A stretch of DNA of 64,000 nt from Shimia sp. Lineage in GTDB: Bacteria > Pseudomonadota > Alphaproteobacteria > Rhodobacterales > Rhodobacteraceae. The stretch spans positions 1 through 64,000 of the forward strand of contig JAAENN010000140.1 of the NCBI GenBank assembly GCA_024224295.1, given 5' to 3'. Position 1 is the first letter of the stretch; every line of letters starts with the position of its first letter. Below, one piece after another: positions 46,668-55,225 of the stretch. A model generated the notes under the pieces. It was not told the origin of the DNA. It saw only the letters and a program-made list of their open reading frames with translations, and searched no databases. Position numbers and translations under genes: made by a program.

Positions 46668-47576
46668 ATGAACCTGACCAAGCTGCGTTATGTGGTTGCC
46701 GTGGATCGTCAAGGCGCGATCTCAGCCGCGGCGCGTGCACTAAATGTCACGCAATCTGCGGTGACAAAGGCGGTCGCCGATGTGGAGCAGGACGTGGGCG
46801 CAGCGTTGTTTGAGCGTCATGCGCGGGGCGTGACGGCCACTGCGGAGGGGCGCGGGTTTATTGATCGTGCCGCGCGGATTCTGGCGGATGTAGATCAGCT
46901 GGTTGCGGATGTGGATGAAGGGCGGCAGACGCGGGAGCAGGTTTTGCGGATTGGTGTGTCACCCAGCTCCATGGAAGGGCTAATGAGTCGTGCGATCTGG
47001 GCTTTGGTGGGAGCGCATCCGGAGGTGCGCATTCATTTGCGAGGAGCCCCGTTTGAGACGGCGGTGCAGTTGTTTCGGCAGGGTGATTTGGATGCATTGA
47101 TTGGTCCGTCGCGGCCGTTGATGGCGGAGGCCGGGGTGCGTTGTGATCCGCTACCGCCGCTTAACGCGTTGTTTTTTGTTCGGCGCGGGCATCCCCTGGT
47201 GGGGCGCCCGGTGAATGGTGAGGACTTGGCCGGTTTGCCATTGATTGTGCCGGAGCCAAGCGGCCCGTATGCGGAACCAATCCAGCATTTGGTACAGGCG
47301 GGAGAGGTCGACCCGATGCGGCGGCTGCACATTATGCCAAGCTTTACCATGGCCGCAGGTGTCATTGAGCGTAGTGAGGCGGTGGGCGTGGTGGTGGACA
47401 GCTATGCCCAGAGTCGCCAGTTTCGAAGCCGCTTTGAGATATTGGAATTCCCACAGCAGACATCTTTGCCAATGGCGGTGGCCTACCGCAGCGGCGGCCA
47501 GCGGGGACGGGCGCTTGGCTGGTTTTTGAAGGCGGTACAGGAGTTTCCGCCGACCTTGGGAGCGGAGATGCCCTAG
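46668..47576 (+). CDS. LysR-family transcriptional regulator
   Basis: The 302-residue protein has an N-terminal winged HTH (GAISAAARALNVTQSAVTKAV) and a substrate-binding domain. ATG 46668 has a GGAGG RBS five bases upstream. It is divergent from the thiolase gene; the 90 bases between include an ATATC-N17-GATAT inverted arrangement at about 46620-46645 that could be its operator. It probably controls the acyl-CoA cluster in response to a pathway intermediate. Confidence 0.9.
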   Translation: MNLTKLRYVVAVDRQGAISAAARALNVTQSAVTKAVADVEQDVGAALFERHARGVTATAEGRGFIDRAARILADVDQLVADVDEGRQTREQVLRIGVSPSSMEGLMSRAIWALVGAHPEVRIHLRGAPFETAVQLFRQGDLDALIGPSRPLMAEAGVRCDPLPPLNALFFVRRGHPLVGRPVNGEDLAGLPLIVPEPSGPYAEPIQHLVQAGEVDPMRRLHIMPSFTMAAGVIERSEAVGVVVDSYAQSRQFRSRFEILEFPQQTSLPMAVAYRSGGQRGRALGWFLKAVQEFPPTLGAEMP

Positions 47577-47579
47577 GGG

Positions 47580-50129
47580 TTATTCGGCGGCGTCCGGCGC
47601 GTTCTGGTCAATGCGTGTGGCGCGCCATAGGGACGGAATTTGCGTGACCAACTCCTCAAACAACCGTGTGTTGCCTTGTTTGGCAGCAGTGTCAGCTTGC
47701 GCAAGTATATCTTGCAGTGCGTGGGCGCCAAAGATTGCTGCGGCGCCTGATACGTCATGGCAACGTTTGGCCACATCCTTAAAATCGCGGTAGGGCGCGG
47801 TGACGGCAGCGAGCAGGGCATCGCCTTCGTCCAGAAACCGTGCTTGCAGGCGGTTGTAGGTGTCTTGTGGCAGGCCAGCGCGCGGGGCTGGCCCAGCGTC
47901 GGGCGCGCTTGATGCGGAGAAACTGTTTTGCAGTATCGTTTGCAAAGACGGGCGGCGGATTGGTTTGGCAAGAAAGGCGCTCATACCGGCGGCAAGAAAG
48001 CGGTCGCGGTCTTCTGGCAGAATATTGGCGGAGACAGCGACGATTGGGGTGGCTTTGTTGGGGCCTTCGCCCGCGCGAATTTGTTTGGTGGCCGCGAGGC
48101 CGTCCATGATGGGCATGGCGATGTCCATCAGGATCATGTCGAACTGTTTGGCTTGGGCAAGTTGCACACCTTCCGCGCCGTTTGAAGCCAGTGTGACCCA
48201 ATGGCCTTCGCGTTGCAGCAGCTCCTGTGCCAGCTCTCGGTTGATGTCATTGTCCTCGACCACAAGCATGTGCAGGTGTGCGAGTTCCGGTTCCGGATCG
48301 CTGGCCTCTGGGGCAGGTGGTTGCCGCCCGTCTTCCATGGGGAGCCGTACCCAGAAAGTACTGCCGACCTCCGGCGTGCTTTCCACACCAATCTCGCCAC
48401 CCAGAGCGGTGACAGTGCGCCGCGCAATACCAAGGCCGAGACCTGTGCCACCGGGCACACGGCCCAGCGTCGGGGCGTTGGTGACAAAGTCATCAAACAC
48501 TTTGGGCAGGCGGTTTGCTGTGATGCCGATCCCTGTATCGCTGACCCTCAGCTCGATTGCGGGATGACCGTTGATGGTTTCAGGCAAGGCTTCGGCTTCA
48601 ATTGTGATCGTACCGTTGTCTGTGAACTTGATGGCGTTGCCAACGAGGTTGAGCAACACCTGTTCTAGCGCGGCGCGATCCGTGCGCACCCAGACGCGGG
48701 GAGGGCCTTCCCAACGCCAGCTGAGCGTGGTGCCATGGCGGTTGGCGGCCGAGAGCTGGCTGTCGACCAGCTCTTGCAGCAAGGAAGACAAGTCTGTGCA
48801 AGCGATGTTGGTTTCGAGTTTACCGGCTTCAAAGCGGGTGATGTCGAGAACGGTGTCGACATGGCGCATGAGCACCCGGCCGGAAATTTCCATATTGCGC
48901 ACATAGCGGGTTTGCACAGGCCCAAGTGCAGTGTCGTTGAGCAGGCTGAGGTTGCCGAGGATGCCATTGAGAGGCGTGCGGATTTCGTGGCTCATGACTG
49001 CGAGGAATTCGGCCTTGGCACGTTCGCCGGCCAAGGCACGGTCGCGGGTTTCGAGTAGCTCTTTTTCTGCGGCGACGCGGTGGGAAATATCGTGCAAGAA
49101 ACCGATGAGAATTCTTTCATCATTGTCTTCGGCCATCTCAATGGCAATTTCGATTGGAAAGATTGTACCGTCAGAACGCTTGGCATCCATGCGCACGCGG
49201 CCTTTGCTGGCGGCGTGGCGGTCTTGGCCAGTGAGAATGCGTTCCATGGCGCGGTAGTGTGAATCGCGCAGACCCGGGGGGGCGATCAAGTCCTGGATGT
49301 TTTGCCCCCGAATGTCTTCGTAGCGGTAGCCAAAGATGGCCTCCGACGCCTTGTTGAATTCGAGCACTGCCCCGGTACTGTCGACCACCAGCACCCCATC
49401 CATTGAAGTGGAGAGTATGGTGCTCATCCGGCGGTTGGCTTGAGATAGGGCGTGACCTTTTTGGCGCGCGACGCGGTTTGCAAAAAGAAGGTTGATCAGT
49501 AGACCCAGCACCGCGGCGATGAGCAGAAGCGCAATGGAGGCCAGGCGGTAAAGCGTTTGGGTGATGCGCTGGCGCGCAGCGTCGTTCTCTTTGGCGTAGA
49601 GCGATATGCCAGATAGAGACATGGTGCGCGAATCGTCCCGCAGATGCGCGGATCGCACCGAAAGCAATGGTAACGCCGCAATCAGATCCTCGTCTGGTCT
49701 GTCAATAATGAGCACAGCTTCTGCCATGAAATTGTTGACGCGTTGGAGCGCGTTTTCGAATGCCGGTTCGACTGCGAGGCGGCGGTAAGCCGGGGCGGTG
49801 GCCATTGAGGTGACACGGCTGTACAGGATGTCAAACCGAAGGCGTAACCTATCCAAATCCGGGTCGGGTGAGAGACTGGCGGCTTCTAGAGCGCCTGAAA
49901 AGTCGCGTGTTTCCAATTCAATCTGTGCCAGAGACCATTCCAGATCGTTTGAGGCTAGCAGTTTAATATTACGCAGGTTTGTAAAAACTTGGGAGGCGGT
50001 GATAAAGGCGAAGATCAGCAGTATTGCTATGCAGGCTGTCAGTATTACACCAAGTATACGCAGGGCTTTGTTTTTGCGCTGAGGTGCATTTGCACCAACG
50101 GCAAAGGCTGATGTTGGCAGACGGCTCAC
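47580..50129 (-). CDS. Hybrid sensor histidine kinase with receiver and HPt domains
   Basis: The 849-residue inner-membrane protein starts with GTG. It has TM1 (about residues 23-45), a periplasmic domain of about 150 residues, TM2 (about 197-217), a PAS domain (about 235-345), HisKA with His381 (MSHEIRTPLNG), HATPase (NLVGNAIKF, SDTGIGI, GGTGLGLGI), a receiver with Asp669 (ILMDIAMPIMDG), and an HPt-like end with His791 (RCHDVSGAAAIFG). This is a complete phosphorelay in one chain. The gene upstream encodes a secreted molybdopterin-fold protein, a likely periplasmic co-sensor. Confidence 0.93.
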   Translation of the reverse strand: MSRLPTSAFAVGANAPQRKNKALRILGVILTACIAILLIFAFITASQVFTNLRNIKLLASNDLEWSLAQIELETRDFSGALEAASLSPDPDLDRLRLRFDILYSRVTSMATAPAYRRLAVEPAFENALQRVNNFMAEAVLIIDRPDEDLIAALPLLSVRSAHLRDDSRTMSLSGISLYAKENDAARQRITQTLYRLASIALLLIAAVLGLLINLLFANRVARQKGHALSQANRRMSTILSTSMDGVLVVDSTGAVLEFNKASEAIFGYRYEDIRGQNIQDLIAPPGLRDSHYRAMERILTGQDRHAASKGRVRMDAKRSDGTIFPIEIAIEMAEDNDERILIGFLHDISHRVAAEKELLETRDRALAGERAKAEFLAVMSHEIRTPLNGILGNLSLLNDTALGPVQTRYVRNMEISGRVLMRHVDTVLDITRFEAGKLETNIACTDLSSLLQELVDSQLSAANRHGTTLSWRWEGPPRVWVRTDRAALEQVLLNLVGNAIKFTDNGTITIEAEALPETINGHPAIELRVSDTGIGITANRLPKVFDDFVTNAPTLGRVPGGTGLGLGIARRTVTALGGEIGVESTPEVGSTFWVRLPMEDGRQPPAPEASDPEPELAHLHMLVVEDNDINRELAQELLQREGHWVTLASNGAEGVQLAQAKQFDMILMDIAMPIMDGLAATKQIRAGEGPNKATPIVAVSANILPEDRDRFLAAGMSAFLAKPIRRPSLQTILQNSFSASSAPDAGPAPRAGLPQDTYNRLQARFLDEGDALLAAVTAPYRDFKDVAKRCHDVSGAAAIFGAHALQDILAQADTAAKQGNTRLFEELVTQIPSLWRATRIDQNAPDAAE

Positions 50130-50228
50130 AGATGGACACCGTCAAGCAGAGGTTCCTGCCATGCTGTACGAGGTCGATCGGGCGGCCAAAGGTCAGATAA
50201 AGTGCGCAGGGTTTGCATGCGCAAAACT

Positions 50229-50750
50229 CTAATCGACGACTTCGATCCTGTCGAGTTGCCAAACCGCGCGGGAATGTATCTGCGACGTCCGGTATTTGGG
50301 ATCGGAATCAAAGGGGTAGATTACCCACAAAGGCCCTTTGTCGCGACGGTGCATTGGCTCGCTATTCGTTTCGTAGGCCAAAATTGGTGCATCTGCCTCA
50401 AGCGAGTCGACCGGAATTTCGATGGTGTAGTCGTTGATGGCAGAGGCCCGTAGCGTGCTGCCGGAACTCCCCAGAGTTTCCAGCAGCGACGCCAGCGGTA
50501 CACCCGTGAACATAAGAACCCCGTCGGTCCATATGGTCGTGGTTGAAATGGAGACTGCAGGTAATGCGCGCAGCATCTCCAAATCGTACTGAGCTGTCTC
50601 GGCGACGTTTTTTACGTCGATCGTTCCCGATACAGTCAGAATGACATCGCCGGACGGAACGTCCATTGTGTCAGATGCCCAAACTGGGCCTGTGAGTGGT
50701 AGCAAAAGCCAAGCGGTCAGCGCGAAAACTGTTCGAATTGTTTTACGCAT
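50229..50750 (-). CDS. Periplasmic molybdopterin-fold protein, PruR-like, without cofactor cysteine
   Basis: The 173-residue protein has a signal peptide (residues 1-25, ending VWA) and the small SUOX-like/molybdopterin-binding fold (SAINDYTIEIPVDSLE, then PMHRRDKGPLWVIYPFDSD). It contains no cysteine at all, so it cannot ligate molybdenum as sulfite oxidase does. This matches the PruR group known from Agrobacterium, where a periplasmic pterin-binding protein controls a membrane signalling partner. Here it precedes the hybrid kinase by about 100 bases. Pterin sensing is inference. Confidence 0.75.
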   Translation of the reverse strand: MRKTIRTVFALTAWLLLPLTGPVWASDTMDVPSGDVILTVSGTIDVKNVAETAQYDLEMLRALPAVSISTTTIWTDGVLMFTGVPLASLLETLGSSGSTLRASAINDYTIEIPVDSLEADAPILAYETNSEPMHRRDKGPLWVIYPFDSDPKYRTSQIHSRAVWQLDRIEVVD

Positions 50751-51024
50751 GCCCTGCCGCCCCGTTATGCTTAACTTATGTATAGTCCCAAACACGTATT
50801 ACGCGCATCTGGTCAAGAGGATAAGTGTGCTATACAAAAGGGTAGGTTTGCCGTTAGGTAAGGCCGACTTTTTTGTTAAAATTTTCTGGATCTTGTCTTG
50901 GTGGTGGCGAAGAACGTTTACACTTTGACTACATTTTTTGTAACAAGCCGCCCTGAGTTTGGTACTGTTTGGCTAAAGTAGGTAGCGACACGCGCACTGA
51001 AATACGGCCCCTTGGAGGACCGCT

Positions 51025-51639
51025 TTGAAAATTCTTATCGCTGACGATCATGAGTTGCTTTTGGATACGGTGACTGCATTTGTCGACGCCACTGGCACAA
51101 TGGGTGCTGTTGGAGTGTCCAATCTCGATCAGGCGTTGGCGGCGTTGGACAGCAAGGGCCCTTTTGAGCTTGTGTTGCTGGACTACAATATGCCCGGCAT
51201 GCGGGGTGTCGAAGGCGTAAAGCGGGTTTTGGCGCATCCGTCTTCGCCGCGTGTGGCCTTGATTTCTGGAGAGGCGAGCCGCGAGATTGTGCAAAAAGCG
51301 ATGGCCGCGGGGGCCTCTGGTTTTGTACCCAAGACGTTGCCTGCGTCCTCTTTGGTCAATGCGATCAAGTTTATGGCGGCGGGGGAGCAGTTTATCCCGG
51401 CTGAACTGATGCAGGCGGGTGAAGAAGCTGAACCCCACCCAATTGCAAAAAAACTAACGCGGCGGGAAATGCAGGTGCTTGAAGGGTTGTCTGTGGGCAA
51501 GTCCAACAAGGAAATTGCGCGGGATCTGGATTTGTCAGAGCCGACCGTCAAACTTCATGTCAAGAACCTTTACCGTAAGATAGACGCTGGCAACCGCACG
51601 CAGGCGGCGTTGATTGCGAAGGAAGCGGGCCTGTTCTGA
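51025..51639 (+). CDS. LuxR/NarL-type response regulator
   Basis: The 204-residue protein has a receiver domain (IADDHE, phospho-acceptor Asp53 in LLDYNMPG, Lys103 in VPKT) and a C-terminal LuxR HTH (LTRREMQVLEGLSVGKSNKE...SEPTVKLHVKNLYRKI). It starts with TTG at 51025, supported by GGAGG six bases upstream. It is divergent from the kinase operon and is the likely receiver of phosphate from the HPt domain. The 230 bases between the two units hold their promoters. Confidence 0.92.
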   Translation: MKILIADDHELLLDTVTAFVDATGTMGAVGVSNLDQALAALDSKGPFELVLLDYNMPGMRGVEGVKRVLAHPSSPRVALISGEASREIVQKAMAAGASGFVPKTLPASSLVNAIKFMAAGEQFIPAELMQAGEEAEPHPIAKKLTRREMQVLEGLSVGKSNKEIARDLDLSEPTVKLHVKNLYRKIDAGNRTQAALIAKEAGLF

Positions 51640-51826
51640 TCGTATAGCTTGTTCCGAGCTCAAAGCCCGGACCATGCTCTTGGCCGGGATTTGAAAAGGC
51701 TTAGTGCTCCTTTAAAGAACTAAGGACAATTTTTACGGCATTTACCATTATGTCAGTCTTTCGCTGACGCGGGGGACCTGCGCGGGCTATCAGACCTTTG
51801 CCGGGGGGCGTTATTGGGGACTGACT

Positions 51827-52774
51827 ATGCTGCGTCGTATTGCTGCTTTTATGTTGGGGGTGGTGCTATCCGCCCAAGGAGGAACCGCCGCGCCGGAGGC
51901 CGAAAAATCTTCATGGGAGATTGGGGGCCGAGAGTATCTAGGTTTTGGCAGTATGTTTGTGAATGATTTGCTGGGCGACGGCAAAGACCGTTGGCGCACA
52001 GGGTCTTATGGAACGAGTCGGTTTTGGGGATACGGTTGGAATGGGCAGTTGCCCGCAGCTCCGGGCGATTTGATTGAGTTGCGTATAGGTGGCGAAATTC
52101 TCTCACCTGCCAGTCTGACAAAGCATATGCCGATGGACCGTCCTTGGGCTGGAATGTTGAGCGCTGGCTTACACACACAGTTTCAACGCCAATCCACTGA
52201 GTTTTCTATGGGGGGCGACATTCTCGCCTTGGGGCCCCAAACCGGGCTTGATCACCTTCAGGGAGCCATTCATGATTTGTTTGGTTTTCCCGGACCTTCC
52301 GACGAAGTGCGTGCCAACCAAATTCCCAATAAATGGATGGTTCGGTTTGTTGGCGAGGCTGGACGTGATTTTGAACTTGGTGGCCAGGCCAGCCTGCGTC
52401 CTTTTGTGGAGACCCGCTTGGGTGATGAAAACCTGGTACGCGCTGGTGTTGATTTCACTCTGGGGCAGTTTGGCCGAGGCGAGTTGATGTCGCGCGATTG
52501 GGTCACGGGCAATCGGTATCGCTCGGGGCCAAATCAGGAAAAGGGCGTAAGCTTTGTTGTCGGCGCCGATGTGGCCAAAGTGTTTAGTAGCGTTTATTTG
52601 CCCAAGGATCGTGGTTACGACTTAACCGATTTACGGACTCGTGTGCGGGCAGGGGTGCATTGGCAAGGCAAGAAGCATCATCTGTTTTACGGTCTGACCT
52701 ATCTTAGCGAAGAGTTTGAAATGCAGTATGAAGGGCAGGTTGTTGGCGCAATCCGTCTCGATTTTCACTTCTGA
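51827..52774 (+). CDS. LpxR-family lipid A 3'-O-deacylase-like outer membrane protein
   Basis: The 315-residue protein has a signal peptide ending near GTAAP and a repeating beta-barrel pattern ending in a C-terminal Phe. The N-terminal block FVNDLLGDGKDRWRTGSYG carries Asn-Asp and Thr residues at the places used by LpxR. It would remove acyl chains from lipid A in the outer membrane. The 187 bases upstream contain a weak hairpin after the response regulator but no gene. Confidence 0.82.
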   Translation: MLRRIAAFMLGVVLSAQGGTAAPEAEKSSWEIGGREYLGFGSMFVNDLLGDGKDRWRTGSYGTSRFWGYGWNGQLPAAPGDLIELRIGGEILSPASLTKHMPMDRPWAGMLSAGLHTQFQRQSTEFSMGGDILALGPQTGLDHLQGAIHDLFGFPGPSDEVRANQIPNKWMVRFVGEAGRDFELGGQASLRPFVETRLGDENLVRAGVDFTLGQFGRGELMSRDWVTGNRYRSGPNQEKGVSFVVGADVAKVFSSVYLPKDRGYDLTDLRTRVRAGVHWQGKKHHLFYGLTYLSEEFEMQYEGQVVGAIRLDFHF

Positions 52775-52901
52775 GTTGAGTGAGGTGCTTTTTGCAACAC
52801 ACTGAGCAGCATTGGTTTTTTTGAAACTTCAGTCTAGGCAGCTGCGGATCGCTTTGTTAACCTGTCGTCAATAAAAAAACTACTAGGCAGGTAATCAGGC
52901 A

Positions 52902-53972
52902 ATGAAAACGGGCTTTCGTGGCACGTTTGTCATCTCCTGGTCACAGACAGAAATAGATGGTCAGAAGGCCGCACCGTTGCAGGCGCTGGAAACAGGCGTG
53001 GTGTGGTCCTGGTCAAGGGATGCCGTTCGTGTGGACGGCCCCAATGGGTTATTGCGTCTGGACCGTGGGGAAGAAGGGGCAAACATCCGCAAGCGTGCGG
53101 CGCATATGGTGCGCAAGCTGGTTGGGGCGGCAGTAAACAACCAAACAGACATCCAGAGCCTGGATGCGGTCGATATTGAACTGCCCTTGATGGAGGGCGG
53201 TTTTGTGGTGACCGATGGGGCGGAGAGCTACACCGCAACGGTGATTGAAGTGGACGGCAGTGCGCCGCTGCTGATGTTTCTGGACGAGCTTCCACCGAAG
53301 AACAAAGACTTATGGGTTGTGCATTCTGCGATGAGCACATTGCAGCGGCCCAAATCAGTACAAGAGGGTAACGGAGTGATTTGTTTTACACCGGGCACGC
53401 GGATTGCGACTCCGCAGGGGCCAAAGGTGATTGAAGAGTTGCGCGAAGGCGATCAGGTGCAGACGCGGGACAATGGGGCGCAGCAGATCCAGTGGATTGG
53501 ATCGCGGCGTATGAGTGGTGCGCGGTTGTTTGCGATGCCAAAGCTGCGACCAATCCGCATTCGCCCCGGCGCGCTGGGGATTGAACGTCCGGATCAGGAG
53601 TTGTTGGTCAGCCCAGAGCATCGGATGCTTGTGCGTGGTCATACTGCGCGGGCACTGTTTAACGAAAGTGAAGTGCTGGTGGCGGCGCGGGATCTGGTGA
53701 ACGGTGGAAACATCAGCGTAGACACCGCGCTTAAGGAGGTCACCTACGTGCACCTGCTGTTGCCGTGTCATGAGGTCATCTGGGCCAATGGTGTGGAAAC
53801 GGAAAGCTTCCATCCGGCAAATGCGGCGCTAGACGCTTTGCAGGATGACGACCGCGCGCGGCTGTTTGCGCGGCAGCCGGAGCTGGCGCAGAACCCGCAC
53901 AGCTATGGGCCGCACGCGCGGCGCAATCTGACCGCGAGCGAGGCAGCGATCTTGATGCACGACGCAGCATAA
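52902..53972 (+). CDS. Hint (hedgehog/intein) domain protein
   Basis: The 356-residue protein has an N-terminal domain of unknown function (about 1-155) and a Hint_2-type module beginning GVICFTPGTRIATPQG with Cys161 as the predicted nucleophile, then QELLVSPEHRMLV and VIWANGVETESFHPAN. Hint modules cleave peptide bonds. There is no recognisable C-terminal extein. Such proteins are common in Rhodobacteraceae but their substrates are unknown. No signal peptide is seen. Confidence 0.85.
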   Translation: MKTGFRGTFVISWSQTEIDGQKAAPLQALETGVVWSWSRDAVRVDGPNGLLRLDRGEEGANIRKRAAHMVRKLVGAAVNNQTDIQSLDAVDIELPLMEGGFVVTDGAESYTATVIEVDGSAPLLMFLDELPPKNKDLWVVHSAMSTLQRPKSVQEGNGVICFTPGTRIATPQGPKVIEELREGDQVQTRDNGAQQIQWIGSRRMSGARLFAMPKLRPIRIRPGALGIERPDQELLVSPEHRMLVRGHTARALFNESEVLVAARDLVNGGNISVDTALKEVTYVHLLLPCHEVIWANGVETESFHPANAALDALQDDDRARLFARQPELAQNPHSYGPHARRNLTASEAAILMHDAA

Positions 53973-53992
53973 GCGATATCGAGTATTAAATG

Positions 53993-54024
53993 AAAAACCC
54001 CGCCGAACTGGCGGGGTTTTTTGT
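53993..54024. terminator. Bidirectional terminator between Hint and VOC genes
   Basis: AAAAACCCCGCC (53993-54004) pairs with GGCGGGGTTTTT (54010-54021) around a 5-base loop. T-runs occur on both strands, so it serves both convergent genes. Confidence 0.88.
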
Positions 54025-54396
54025 TTAGCTGGAGAGGTCTTCCGCCAACATGAAGGCGTTGTCGTCCGGATCATAGAAAGTCGCCAGTTTGACCATTTCC
54101 GGGATCACCTGCGTGGGGCCGTCAAACTTCACATCCGCCGCTTCAAGCGCGCTGCGGGCGGTGTCGATGTCATCAACGCCAAACACTGGCACGCAGTTGC
54201 CGGGTTTGGGCTCAGATTGCTCGCCCAAGCCAAGGATCACACCCTCGGTCTTGGTTTCAAGTTCGCTCCAGCCGGCTTCGTCAATGTGGTAGCGCAGCTC
54301 AAAACCCAGCGTCTCTTTGAACCAGGCGGCGCTGGCGTGGCGATCACTCACAGAAATTGAGAGCGTGATGATGTTGGTCAATGCGGCAAGAGCCAT
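54025..54396 (-). CDS. VOC (glyoxalase/dioxygenase-fold) family protein
   Basis: The 123-residue protein has the beta-alpha-beta-beta-beta VOC module: LSISVSDRHASAAWFKETLG, FELRYHIDEAGWSELET and VKLATFYDPDDNAFMLAED, with metal-ligand Glu and His candidates. The specific reaction is unknown; it may bind or inactivate a small toxic compound. ATG 54396 has AAGGA at the right distance; an earlier ATG at 54426 lies next to the presumed operator. It is divergent from the HxlR-type regulator. Confidence 0.85.
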   Translation of the reverse strand: MALAALTNIITLSISVSDRHASAAWFKETLGFELRYHIDEAGWSELETKTEGVILGLGEQSEPKPGNCVPVFGVDDIDTARSALEAADVKFDGPTQVIPEMVKLATFYDPDDNAFMLAEDLSS

Positions 54397-54430
54397 GATG
54401 CGGTCCTTAGTGGTTGCTGATTTCATAAAA

Positions 54431-54443
54431 TGTAGTTACTATA
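54431..54443. promoter_or_regulatory. Palindromic operator between the VOC gene and HxlR-type regulator
   Basis: TGTAGTTACTATA is an imperfect palindrome (TAGT and ACTA around a central T). It starts 17 bases upstream of the regulator ATG and about 35 bases upstream of the VOC ATG. The HxlR family uses TACT/AGTA-type sites, so it is a likely binding site controlling both genes. Confidence 0.6.
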
Positions 54444-54447
54444 CTTT

Positions 54448-54981
54448 ATGGACATTAAGTTGCTTGTCAAGATCACCTCTCGGGCCTGGGCGCTCGACAT
54501 TCTCGCGCAGATGCATCGCGGCGTGCCGGGGCGGCAGGCAACGTTGATTGCGGCCACTGGGGCAGGGCGCACGGCCTTTGGGGCCAGTTTGGCACATCTG
54601 ATGGAGCTGGGCGTTGTGATGCGCAATCCGGGCCACGGGCATCCGTTGCGGCCGGAGTTTGTTTTGACAGACTTGGGTGTGGTGGCGGCGGCAAAGGCCG
54701 ATGAGATTCTGCAGGCGGCGGAGGAGAGCGACACCAAGCTGTTGCGCAAAAGTTGGACCGTGCCGGTGTTGGCGCTGGCCGCGCGGCCACAGCGGTTTTC
54801 TGGTTTCAAGGCTGGTTTGGGCGCGATCACGGATCGGGCGCTCTCAACGTCTTTGCAGAAGCTCGAGGCCCAGGAGTGGGTCGCGCGGGAGATTGATCTG
54901 TCCGAGCGGGTACCCTTTCCGACTTATCAGGCGGTAAATGCAGGAGCGCGGATCAGTCAGGTGATTGGCTTGGTGGGGTAG
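54448..54981 (+). CDS. Tandem HxlR-type winged-helix regulator
   Basis: The 177-residue protein appears to contain two HxlR-like winged helices. The first half runs RAWALDILAQMHRGVPGRQ to LTDLGVVAAAKADEI. The second runs KSWTVPVLALAARPQRFSGF to EWVAREIDLSERVPFPTYQA and resembles the family more strongly, including the SLQKLEAQEWV helix. HxlR proteins normally have one domain of about 110 residues. No typical RBS precedes the ATG, so the mRNA may be leaderless. It probably regulates itself and the VOC gene. Confidence 0.8.
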   Translation: MDIKLLVKITSRAWALDILAQMHRGVPGRQATLIAATGAGRTAFGASLAHLMELGVVMRNPGHGHPLRPEFVLTDLGVVAAAKADEILQAAEESDTKLLRKSWTVPVLALAARPQRFSGFKAGLGAITDRALSTSLQKLEAQEWVAREIDLSERVPFPTYQAVNAGARISQVIGLVG

Positions 54982-55225
54982 GATCCCGGTATCAGCGGTT
55001 CCCGGAAGAAAATGTTGTCTGTCGATTGAGAGGTAGTGTCGTCGCCTATGGCCGCTGCGCGAACGAAGCTAACTTTTGCGCTTCATCTGGAGTGTCCAGT
55101 TTGTTCGAGAGCCTTGGGTTTCGTGCGTTGCTGTTGGATTTTAGCCATGGCACAACATGGTCAACAATCGGCAGTTGAACTTAGGCAGTCGCCTAGTCTC
55201 GCTCAACATTTGTTTGGAAGTTGAT

